From JBBQWZ01 sp038210135 (lineage in GTDB: Bacteria; Acidobacteriota; Terriglobia; Bryobacterales; Bryobacteraceae): a stretch of 64,000 bases of DNA. The notes beneath the pieces were generated by a model. That model was not told the DNA's origin. It saw only the letters and a list, made by a program, of their open reading frames with translations, and did no database searches. The stretch is taken from contig JBBQWZ010000012.1 in NCBI GenBank assembly GCA_038210135.1, positions 61,491 to 125,490 of the forward strand, written 5' to 3'. Both the position numbers and the translations under genes were made by a program. Position 1 is the stretch's first letter. Each line of letters begins with the position of its first letter. This document shows positions 18,902 to 26,504 of this stretch, piece by piece.

Positions 18902-21310
18902 ATGCAGACCCTGCTGGCCGACCTGCGTTTCGGACTCCGGTTCTTTCGCAAGAACCCCAGCTTCACGATCATCGCGATCCTCGCGCTCGCGCTCGGCATC
19001 GGAGCCAACACCGCACTCTTTTCCGTCGTCGACGCCGTCCTGCTGCGACCTCTTCCCTATGGCGAGCCGGACCGCTTGGTCGCCGTCTGGGAGAACGCGA
19101 AAATCGGCGGCACCCCCAATAACACTCCCGCCCCCGCAAACTTCCTGGATTGGAAAAAGGATAACCAGGTCTTCGAGGATATGGCCTGCACGAAAGGCGA
19201 TAGCGCCAACCTCACCGGCGACGGAACCCCTGAGAACCTCATCGGCCGCCGTTCGACACCTAATCTTTTTTCTGTCCTTAGAGTGAAGGCCGCAATCGGC
19301 CGCACCTTCACCGAAGAGGACGACCGCTCCACCGAACGCATCATGCTCATCAGCAACGGACTCTGGCAGCGCCGCTTTGGCGCCGACCCGTCGATCGTTG
19401 GTAAATCCGTCCAGATGGACGGCCAGCAGACCACCATCATCGGCGTTATGCCACAAGGATTTTACTTTCCGACCTCGCGTATCGATTACTGGATTCCGTT
19501 TCGCATGAGCGCCGAGGAAGCGGCTCGCCGCAACTCGCATTACCTCCAGGTGGTCGCTAGGCTCAAACCCGGCATCAGCGTCGAGAAGGCGCAGTCTGCG
19601 ATGGACACGATCGGGCAACGGCTTCAAACGGAATACCCGAAATCGAACCGCGGCCTCGGTGTCAGTGTGATTCCCGCGCTTGAGCAACTCACCGGCTCGA
19701 CCGGAACCGCTCTCTGGATCCTGCTCGGCGCAGCCGGCTTCGTCCTTCTTATCGCCTGCGCCAATGTCGCGAATCTCCTGCTCGCCAAGGCTATCGGGCG
19801 GCAACGCGAAATTGCCGTCCGCCAGGCGCTGGGAGCCGGCCGCGCGCGCCTGATCCGCCAAATGATGACCGAAAGCGTTCTGCTTTCGCTCCTTGGCGGA
19901 CTCCTCGGAGTCGGGCTCGCCGCGTTCAGCCTTCAGGTGATCCGCGATCTTGTTCCGCCCGCTATGAAGGCGTCCGCCACGATTTCGATCGATCCTAAAA
20001 TCCTCGGCTTCGCTCTGGCTTTGAGCGTCCTTACGGGCATCCTGTTCGGCGCCGGACCCGCCTTGTGGAGCGGCCGCGGCGACCTCCACGACCTGCTGAA
20101 ACAAGGTGGCCGCGGGGGCGTCGGCGCGCGCGGAATCTTTCGCGACGTGCTGGTGATCGGCGAAGTCGCGCTCGCGCTCGTTCTTCTGGTCGGCGCCGGC
20201 TTGCTCATCCGTACTCTGCAATCGATTTACGCGCTGGATCTTGGTTTTCGAAGCGGCAGTCTGCTCACTATGACCACCCGGCTGCCGAGCATCAAGTACG
20301 CAGATCCCGACAAGCGCGTGCAGTTCTACGACGCGGTGCTCGATCGCGTTCGCGCCATCCCGGGCGTGGAATCCGCCGCATACAGCTCCAATCTGCCTTT
20401 CACGACGCAGGGAAACTCGAATTCCGTCAACGTCGAAGGATTAACGTTGAGTCCCGACGCCGATGCCAGCGCGCTGTACCGAATTTCGACTCCGAACTAC
20501 CTTGAAACACTTGGCGTTAAGTTGCTTGAAGGCCGTCTGTACGGCCGCGAAGATCACGAGCAGGCCCCGGCCGTGGTGGTCGTCAACGAAACCTTCAAAA
20601 AATCCTTCTTCGGAAATCAGAGCCCGCTCGGCCGCCGCATCACGACCGACTCGACGGGAGTTCGGCGAACCATCGTAGGTGTCGTCGGGGAGGTTCGGGA
20701 ACGAGGCTTTGCGCCCGCTCTCCGAGCTGCTGTTTACCTGCCCCTGGTCCAAAACAAACTCGGCTGGGCCATTCCCGACACGATCGTGATTCGCACGAAG
20801 ACTCCGCCGCTAAATCTCGCGCCGGCTGTTCGCGCCGCCATCTGGAGCATCGATTCCGAACAGCCCATCTCGCTCATTCGAACCATGGACGAAATTATCG
20901 ATAGCGACGTCGCCGATCGCAAACAGCAGATGACTATGCTCGGCGCCTTTTCCGTCCTCGCTCTCATCCTCGCCGCCCTCGGAATCTATGGCGTCCTGGC
21001 GTACGCCGTTTCCCAGCGGACCCGCGAAATCGGTGTGCGCATGGCTCTGGGGGCACACGCCATCGATGTCGTCCGCATGGTCGCCGCCGGAGGCCTCAAG
21101 CTCGTCGGCCTTGGTCTCCTCATCGGCGGCGCCGCCGCCTTCACGCTATCCCGCTCGATGACCAAAATCCTCTACGGTGTCGAGCCCTCTGACCCCACCA
21201 CCTATGCTCTTGTCGCCGTTGTCTTGTTGACCGTTGCCGTCCTCGCCTGCGTGATTCCGGCCTGCCGTGCCGCCTCCGTCGATCCACTGGTGGCGCTTCG
21301 CGACGAGTAG
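18902..21310 (+). CDS. MacB/FtsX-type ABC transporter permease (acidobacterial duplicated permease, ADOP-like)
   Basis: 802 aa. Two MacB_PCD-plus-FtsX units lie in tandem. The first begins LRFGLRFFRKNPSFTIIAIL with GIGANTALFSVVDAVLLRPL, a hallmark of this family. FtsX-like transmembrane bundles are at about 280-400 (LLGAAGFVLLIACANVANLL, RQREIAVRQALGAGRARLIR) and at the C terminus (GIYGVLAYAVSQRTREIGVR). No ATPase gene is adjacent, which is usual for these orphan permeases. The mechanotransmission type suggests export or signalling across the envelope; the substrate is unknown. Confidence 0.9.
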   Translation: MQTLLADLRFGLRFFRKNPSFTIIAILALALGIGANTALFSVVDAVLLRPLPYGEPDRLVAVWENAKIGGTPNNTPAPANFLDWKKDNQVFEDMACTKGDSANLTGDGTPENLIGRRSTPNLFSVLRVKAAIGRTFTEEDDRSTERIMLISNGLWQRRFGADPSIVGKSVQMDGQQTTIIGVMPQGFYFPTSRIDYWIPFRMSAEEAARRNSHYLQVVARLKPGISVEKAQSAMDTIGQRLQTEYPKSNRGLGVSVIPALEQLTGSTGTALWILLGAAGFVLLIACANVANLLLAKAIGRQREIAVRQALGAGRARLIRQMMTESVLLSLLGGLLGVGLAAFSLQVIRDLVPPAMKASATISIDPKILGFALALSVLTGILFGAGPALWSGRGDLHDLLKQGGRGGVGARGIFRDVLVIGEVALALVLLVGAGLLIRTLQSIYALDLGFRSGSLLTMTTRLPSIKYADPDKRVQFYDAVLDRVRAIPGVESAAYSSNLPFTTQGNSNSVNVEGLTLSPDADASALYRISTPNYLETLGVKLLEGRLYGREDHEQAPAVVVVNETFKKSFFGNQSPLGRRITTDSTGVRRTIVGVVGEVRERGFAPALRAAVYLPLVQNKLGWAIPDTIVIRTKTPPLNLAPAVRAAIWSIDSEQPISLIRTMDEIIDSDVADRKQQMTMLGAFSVLALILAALGIYGVLAYAVSQRTREIGVRMALGAHAIDVVRMVAAGGLKLVGLGLLIGGAAAFTLSRSMTKILYGVEPSDPTTYALVAVVLLTVAVLACVIPACRAASVDPLVALRDE

Positions 21311-21720
21311 ACAGCCACGCGCCGTGCGTGAAAATAAGGCACCGAATCAAACCCGAGGCGCGATCGTAAAGAGCGTGTGTGAAATTGCGGGTCCCGTCGC
21401 TCACGCTCCGGGTTCAATCTGCGCGGGGTGGGCGCGTTGGAAAGCGCGAGCTTGTAAAGATTGCGCTGACTAAAATTCCCGAGACCGCAGTACGCGGATT
21501 GAACCCTGTGCGTCCGCGATGGGACTGCGGTTTCCCACACAAAGCCGCGTCACATCGCACGGGCCAGATGCGAAGTACCCGCTGGCCATTTTTCGACGTT
21601 GCACTCAAATCCGAGCCGCGACTAAGTGCTCCGAAAGGAGCACGCCAGGAACAGCAACAGAGCACAATTTTCGAAAGCGCGCCGTCCACCATTTCTTTCG
21701 TGTCACACTTGGATTTCGCC
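21311..21720. repeat. Gene-free region with two P1 elements and a P3 hairpin
   Basis: About 410 bases between the permease and the nucleoside hydrolase. P1 cores are at 21393-21412 (+) and 21504-21523 (-), pointing at each other. A second hairpin at 21443-21467 (AGCGCGAGCTT/AAGATTGCGCT) completes a 75-nt composite with the first P1. A perfect P3 hairpin, GTGCTCC-GAAA-GGAGCAC, lies at 21626-21643. Nothing coding is convincing. Confidence 0.8.
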
Positions 21721-22710
21721 ATGAAATCCACTCGCCGCACGCTGCTGGGAGGCTTCGCCGCTGCCGCCGCGCTCCATACCCTTCGGGCCGCCAAGACGGA
21801 AAACATATCCGTCCTGATGGATCACGACGGTGGCTTCCCCGACGATTACCTGGCGCTTGCGCTGGTCCTCTCGATGCCTCACGTGAAGCTTCTGGGCGTC
21901 ACCGTCACGCCCGCTGACAGCTACCTTGAACCGGCCCTCAGCGGGACTCGCAAAATTCTCGGCTATTTCAACAGCGGCGCGGGGGTCGCCGCCAGCAGCG
22001 CTCGCGGAATCCACGCGTTTCCGGCCGCCTGGCGCAAAACTTCCGGCGAGATCGACCGTCTCCTCTCCGGCTCCGCCTTCCCCGTCGAAAAATCTCCGAA
22101 ACCAGTCGCGTTGCCCGCAGACCAGTTCCTCGTCGCGCAACTCCGCGCCGCTACCGAACCCGTTACCATCCTCGCCACCGGACCCCTCTCGAACATCGCC
22201 GCCGCGATCGATATCGCCCCCGAAATCGAATCCAAAATCCGCGAACTCGTGTGGATGGGCGGAGCGCTGCAGGTTAAGGGCAACGTCGATTCCGACGAGC
22301 ACGACGGAACCGCCGAGTGGAATTCCTACTGGGATCCGCCGGCCGTGGCCCGCGTCTGGAGCTCCAAAATTTCAATCACATTGTGTCCTCTCGACATCAC
22401 CAACCGCGTTCCCGTGCTGAAGCCGTTCCTCGAAAAGCTCGCGAAACAAAAGCAATTCGGCGAAATCGCCGCCAAGGCCTACACCATCGGCCTGGGCCAG
22501 GGCGAGCTGTTTTTCTGGGACGTCCTCGCCGCCTCCTGGGTCGGCAAACCCGAGATGTTTTCGACCCGGAACTGGGAAACCGCTATCGATACCACCGGAA
22601 AAAGCCAGGGCCGGATCCGCGTCGAAGACGGTGCCCGCAAAGTGAAGGTCCTCCAACGTGTGGATCCGGAAGACTTTCACCGCTATCTGCTGGCCCAGTG
22701 GAAGCGCTAG
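21721..22710 (+). CDS. Exported nucleoside hydrolase (IUNH family)
   Basis: 329 aa from ATG 21721. The N terminus, MKSTRRTLLGGFAAAAALHT, looks like a Tat signal (TRRTLLGG). These enzymes cleave the N-glycosidic bond of ribonucleosides using calcium. The N-terminal metal motif reads SVLMDHDGGFPDDYLALALV, one residue longer than the usual DxDxxxDD. Other signatures are ILATGPLSNIAAAI and ELVWMGGALQVKGNV, with DHD and a later EWNSYWDPPAVARV. The substrate is uncertain and could be a ribosylated compound other than a nucleoside. Confidence 0.85.
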   Translation: MKSTRRTLLGGFAAAAALHTLRAAKTENISVLMDHDGGFPDDYLALALVLSMPHVKLLGVTVTPADSYLEPALSGTRKILGYFNSGAGVAASSARGIHAFPAAWRKTSGEIDRLLSGSAFPVEKSPKPVALPADQFLVAQLRAATEPVTILATGPLSNIAAAIDIAPEIESKIRELVWMGGALQVKGNVDSDEHDGTAEWNSYWDPPAVARVWSSKISITLCPLDITNRVPVLKPFLEKLAKQKQFGEIAAKAYTIGLGQGELFFWDVLAASWVGKPEMFSTRNWETAIDTTGKSQGRIRVEDGARKVKVLQRVDPEDFHRYLLAQWKR

Positions 22711-22731
22711 CCGGCAGCACCCGGGATTGAA

Positions 22732-22751
22732 CCCGGAGCGTAAGCGAGAGG
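22732..22751 (-). repeat. P1 hairpin repeat
   Basis: CCCGGAGCGTAAGCGAGAGG, reverse orientation, in the gap after the nucleoside hydrolase. One outer stem base pair is lost (CGGG against CCTC). Confidence 0.7.
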
Positions 22752-22808
22752 ACTGCCCTATCGAATCGGCTCCCTCCAGCCGATTTATTCCTAGCAGGCG
22801 ACTCATCC

Positions 22809-23774
22809 ATGACCACGTCCCCCACCCTTCAAAGCGATCCGGCCGTCCGGTGCTATCTCGACCTGATCCGGGTCACCGCCGGCGCCCTCGGCGATATCTG
22901 CCCCCAAATCGGAGCTCCCTACCAGGACCGCCTGAACCGCCTCCATCGGAGGCTCGCCTTCGAGACGTCGCCCGACGCTCTGGACCAAAGCCGGGCCGAG
23001 CTGGAACGCGAAATCTCCGACTGCACCTTCAGGACCGGCGAATATATCGATCAGATCTGGAACGACGTCCTCTCCGTCCTGTCCCTCGTCACTCGCTCGA
23101 CGGATGCGATGGCCGCGCGCAACGCTTTCTACGCAGCCCGCCTCCGCCAGTTTGCCCAGGACATGGGAGCCCGCTCGCTCGATGGCGATCGCGAGGAAAT
23201 TGAACAAAGCCTTGCGCTCGATGCCGCCGGCATCGAAAGCTGCGTCGATAAAATGGGCCTCGAAACCGAACAGATCCTTGCCCAGTTCCGCCACGAAATC
23301 CAATCCGTCGCCGCCAAGCTGGCCGACGCCCGCGCTTCCGTGATTCTCGATCCCGCCACCGGATTGATCAACCGCCGCGAGATGGAACGCAAGATCATGG
23401 AAGCCGTCTGCTCGCCGGTCGAAACGTCCTTCCTCCGCTTTATGATCGATGGCCTCGAAGGTCACGCGAAACGGCTCGGCGCGGAGGGCGCCGCGAATCT
23501 CGAACGCCAGTTTGCCACGCGCCTCGCGGACCAGATACGCCCTGGCGACGTGGTTGCGAAATGGTCGGCCGGGCGATTCGCCGTCATCCTCCGCTGCCCG
23601 CTGGTGGAGGCCGGTCCGCGTACGGCGCAGATTGCCCGCGCTCTCGACGGCGAGTACGCCATCTCTGGAGTTCCGGTCGCCGTGCACACGCTGCAGGATG
23701 TCGCCCCCGAAGCCGAAGCCAGTTCCGCCGAACTGCTGTTCCCCTACCTCGACGCCAAATTTCCCGCGTACTGA
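22809..23774 (+). CDS. Degenerate GGDEF-domain protein
   Basis: 321 aa, cytoplasmic, without signal peptide or membrane segment. The N-terminal 185 residues are helical and not recognised. The C-terminal domain, from DPATGLINRREMERKIMEAV, has the layout of a diguanylate cyclase GGDEF domain, but the catalytic GG(D/E)EF loop is SAGRF in VVAKWSAGRFAVILRCP. Cyclase activity is therefore unlikely; it may be a structural or GTP/c-di-GMP sensing protein. An RxxD inhibitory site was not seen. Confidence 0.7.
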   Translation: MTTSPTLQSDPAVRCYLDLIRVTAGALGDICPQIGAPYQDRLNRLHRRLAFETSPDALDQSRAELEREISDCTFRTGEYIDQIWNDVLSVLSLVTRSTDAMAARNAFYAARLRQFAQDMGARSLDGDREEIEQSLALDAAGIESCVDKMGLETEQILAQFRHEIQSVAAKLADARASVILDPATGLINRREMERKIMEAVCSPVETSFLRFMIDGLEGHAKRLGAEGAANLERQFATRLADQIRPGDVVAKWSAGRFAVILRCPLVEAGPRTAQIARALDGEYAISGVPVAVHTLQDVAPEAEASSAELLFPYLDAKFPAY

Positions 23775-23827
23775 CGCACCCGCTGACGCCCGCTTCCGGC
23801 TGTACTAACCTATCGGGGGAAGCCTTC

Positions 23828-24646
23828 TTGCAGAATCTTAAGGACGTCATTGTTCTGGTGACCGGCGCCGGACGCGGAATCGGCAAGCGCCTCGCCATAG
23901 GATTCGCCTCCCGCGGCGCTCGTGTGGGGCTCGTCGCACGCAGTAAGGCGGAACTCGACCTTTGCCACCTCGAAATTGAACATGCCGGCGGCCACTCGCT
24001 GCGCATCCGCGGCGACGTCACCGACTTCGAACAAATGCACGCCGCCGTCGATCGCATGCGCGTCCAGTTCCACGGCGGGATTCAAGTTCTGATTTGCGCC
24101 GCCGCCGTCCAGGGACCGATCGGCAAGTTTGCCGATACGTCGCCCAAAGCCTGGACCGATACCGTCAACACCAATCTCAATGGCGTGATGCACGCCTGCC
24201 GTGCCGTTCTTCCGCAGATGGTCGCTCGCCGCTCCGGTAAGATCATCGTGCTTTCCGGCGGCGGCGCCGCCAATCCGCGGCCGAATTTTTCCGCCTACGC
24301 CGCCTCGAAAGCCGCCGTGGCCCGCTTCGTCGAATCCGTCGCCGAAGAGGTCGCCAACGACAACGTGCAGGTCAACTGTATGTCGCCGAGTGGCACCTAC
24401 ACCAACATGACCGACGAGATCCTCGCCGCCGGCGACAAGGCCGGAATCGCCGAACAGGAAGACGCCCAGCGCATTCAGATGACCGGCGGCGTCCCCCCGG
24501 AAAAGCAGATCGAACTGGCGCTCTTTCTTGCTTCCGAAAAATCCAATCACATCACCGGCCGGCTCATCAGCGTCAACGACGATTGGAAAAAGATGAACGA
24601 CCACGCCCCCAAGCCAGCCCTCTACACCCTGCGCCGCGTCCAGTAG
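23828..24646 (+). CDS. Short-chain dehydrogenase/reductase
   Basis: 272 aa from TTG 23828, with GGGGGAAG at 23815-23822 as ribosome site; no ATG in frame is near. Rossmann motif VLVTGAGRGIGKRLAIGFAS (TGxxxGxG), NAG replaced by ICAAAVQGPIG, catalytic serine and tyrosine in IIVLSGGGAANPRPNFSAYAASKAAVARF (read in two parts around Y of SAYAASK). It lies 53 bases after the GGDEF-like gene. Cofactor and substrate are unknown. Confidence 0.85.
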   Translation: MQNLKDVIVLVTGAGRGIGKRLAIGFASRGARVGLVARSKAELDLCHLEIEHAGGHSLRIRGDVTDFEQMHAAVDRMRVQFHGGIQVLICAAAVQGPIGKFADTSPKAWTDTVNTNLNGVMHACRAVLPQMVARRSGKIIVLSGGGAANPRPNFSAYAASKAAVARFVESVAEEVANDNVQVNCMSPSGTYTNMTDEILAAGDKAGIAEQEDAQRIQMTGGVPPEKQIELALFLASEKSNHITGRLISVNDDWKKMNDHAPKPALYTLRRVQ

Positions 24647-24690
24647 CAAATCAATCGATCGTAGAAAGTGCCCGAGTATGCGGGCCTGAA

Positions 24691-24761
24691 CCCTGAACGT
24701 CAGCGATGGGACATCCGGCGGCTCACTGAATCGCCAACAGAACCGCGACCGAAGTGAGCGG
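24691..24761 (-). repeat. Two P1 hairpin repeats
   Basis: CCCTGAACGTCAGCGATGGG (24691-24710) and a 19-nt variant CCGCGACCGAAGTGAGCGG (24743-24761), both reverse, in the gap before the DJ-1/PfpI gene. They represent the two sequence subtypes of P1. Confidence 0.7.
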
Positions 24762-24797
24762 TCCTCTAATCTCGTCCTTCGCCCCTACAATCAAACT

Positions 24798-25322
24798 ATG
24801 GAACTCAAAGGCAAAACCGTCGCCGTGCTGGTAGACAACATGTATCAGGAAATGGAAGTCTGGTATCCCTACTACCGCCTCCAGGAAGCCGGAGCCACCG
24901 TCTACACGGTCGGCGCCGAAGCCGGCCGCATCTACACCAGCAAGCTCGGCTATCCCGTGAAGTGCGATCAATCCTACGGCGAGGTGCGCGCCGCCGACTT
25001 CCACGGAGTCGTCGTTCCCGGCGGATACGCCCCCGACTACATCCGCCGCTATCCGGCCGCCACGCAATTCGTTCACGACATGGACGCCGCCGGAAAGCTG
25101 GTCGCCAGCATCTGCCACGGACCCTGGGTGCTGTGCTCCTCTTCGATGTTAAAAGGCCGCAAAGCCACCAGCTTTTTCGCCATTAAAGACGACGTCGTCA
25201 ACGCTGGCGCCATTTTCGAGGACGCCGAAGTCGTCGTCGATCGCAACCTGGTTACCTCTCGCAAGCCCGAAGACCTGCCCGCCTTTTGCCGAGCTGCCAT
25301 CGCCGTCCTAGCCGGCAAGTAG
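24798..25322 (+). CDS. DJ-1/PfpI family protein
   Basis: 174 aa, single-domain member of the DJ-1/PfpI superfamily (peptidase C56-like, many of which act as glyoxalase/deglycase). The nucleophile elbow is VASICHGPWVLCSSS with Cys and the adjoining His. The supporting glutamate is in VDNMYQEMEVWYPYYRLQEA. The PGGYAPDYIRRYP loop and the CHGP pattern fit the PfpI/YhbO branch. A role in repair of glycated proteins is likely but cannot be read from sequence. Confidence 0.88.
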   Translation: MELKGKTVAVLVDNMYQEMEVWYPYYRLQEAGATVYTVGAEAGRIYTSKLGYPVKCDQSYGEVRAADFHGVVVPGGYAPDYIRRYPAATQFVHDMDAAGKLVASICHGPWVLCSSSMLKGRKATSFFAIKDDVVNAGAIFEDAEVVVDRNLVTSRKPEDLPAFCRAAIAVLAGK

Positions 25323-25337
25323 CACGCTCAACCCAGC

Positions 25338-25406
25338 ACCGAACCGCGACCGTGAGGCAGCGGATTCCTCCGATCGAGGTCCGCTCCCTTACGGTCGCGG
25401 TTCGGT
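25338..25406. repeat. Head-to-head P1 pair forming a long palindrome
   Basis: Two P1 cores of the CCGC/GCGG subtype in opposite orientation, 25344-25363 (-) and 25381-25400 (+), with tails ACCGAA and TTCGGT. The 69-base block could fold into one long hairpin. It is in the 251-base gap before the ABC transporter genes, which otherwise holds nothing recognisable. Confidence 0.8.
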
Positions 25407-25573
25407 ACTTCCTCTCCGCGGAGCCCCGCCCGCCAGGGCGGAGACTCTTGAGAGTCAGTGCAGCGCTGCCAACCGACGACACCCACCGGCCCGCGCCGTA
25501 CATTCACCGGCATTCGCCCACCACCCATCCGATCGCGATAGGCTCACGCAACTGAATCCAGTACCCTAATACG

Positions 25574-26500
25574 GTGAGTACAGAGACAGCCATCGCGGTT
25601 TCGGGACTGCGCAAAAGCTACGGCGATTTTGAGGCCGTTCGCGGAATCGATTTCGAGGTTCCGACCGGCGCTGTCTTCGGCCTCCTCGGACCTAACGGAG
25701 CAGGGAAGACCACCACCGTCGAAATCCTCGAAGGGCTCCGGCTGCGCTCCGCGGGCGACGTCAAGGTCCTTGGCTACGATCCGGGCGTCGACACCAAGCG
25801 CCTGAAGGACCGCATCGGAGTCTGCCTTCAGCACACCAACCTGCCCGACAAAATCACCGTCCGCGAATCGCTCGCGCTGTTCGGAGCCTTCTACTCCCGC
25901 GGCATCGACCAGGACGCTCTCCTCGATCGCCTCCAGCTCGGGGAAAAGAAAAACGCTTATTACACTTCGCTCTCCGGCGGCCAAAAACAGCGCGTGGCTC
26001 TTGCGCTTGCGATGGTCAACGATCCCGCACTTCTCTTTCTCGACGAACCCACCACCGGACTCGACCCTCAAGTCCGCCAGGAAATCCACTCGCTGATCCG
26101 CGAGCTTCGTGACGCTAAACGCACCATCGTCCTCACCACTCATTACATCGAGGAAGCCGAACGCCTCTGCGACCTCATCGCCATTGTGGACGAAGGCAAA
26201 ATCATCGCCATGGGAACGCCGCGCGAGATCCAGGCGAAGACCCTCGGCATGTCACGGATCGAAATCCACACTACCCAGCCAATGCCTGAAACCCTGCCGC
26301 CCTTCGTCGATGCGGAAACCGTTACCCGCGGCAGCGACGGCAATTCGCTGATCGTCCAATCCCAGCGTCCCGCGAAAACATTGGTGGACGTCGTCAAGTG
26401 GATCGATCAGCAGTCCCTCGAACTCATCGATATTCACTTGAAAAAGCCCACCCTCGAAGACGTCTTCATCGAACTTACGGGCAAACGCCTCAGGGACTAA
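25574..26500 (+). CDS. ABC transporter ATP-binding protein (ABC-2 exporter type)
   Basis: 308 aa from GTG 25574. Nucleotide-binding domain with Walker A LLGPNGAGKTTTVEILEGL, signature LSGGQKQRVALALAM, Walker B PALLFLDEPTTGLDPQ and the H-loop TTHYIEEAERLCD. The C-terminal 80 residues are the accessory domain common to drug/polysaccharide ABC-2 exporters. It powers export through the permease encoded four bases downstream. Confidence 0.93.
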   Translation: MSTETAIAVSGLRKSYGDFEAVRGIDFEVPTGAVFGLLGPNGAGKTTTVEILEGLRLRSAGDVKVLGYDPGVDTKRLKDRIGVCLQHTNLPDKITVRESLALFGAFYSRGIDQDALLDRLQLGEKKNAYYTSLSGGQKQRVALALAMVNDPALLFLDEPTTGLDPQVRQEIHSLIRELRDAKRTIVLTTHYIEEAERLCDLIAIVDEGKIIAMGTPREIQAKTLGMSRIEIHTTQPMPETLPPFVDAETVTRGSDGNSLIVQSQRPAKTLVDVVKWIDQQSLELIDIHLKKPTLEDVFIELTGKRLRD

Positions 26501-26504
26501 TCAC

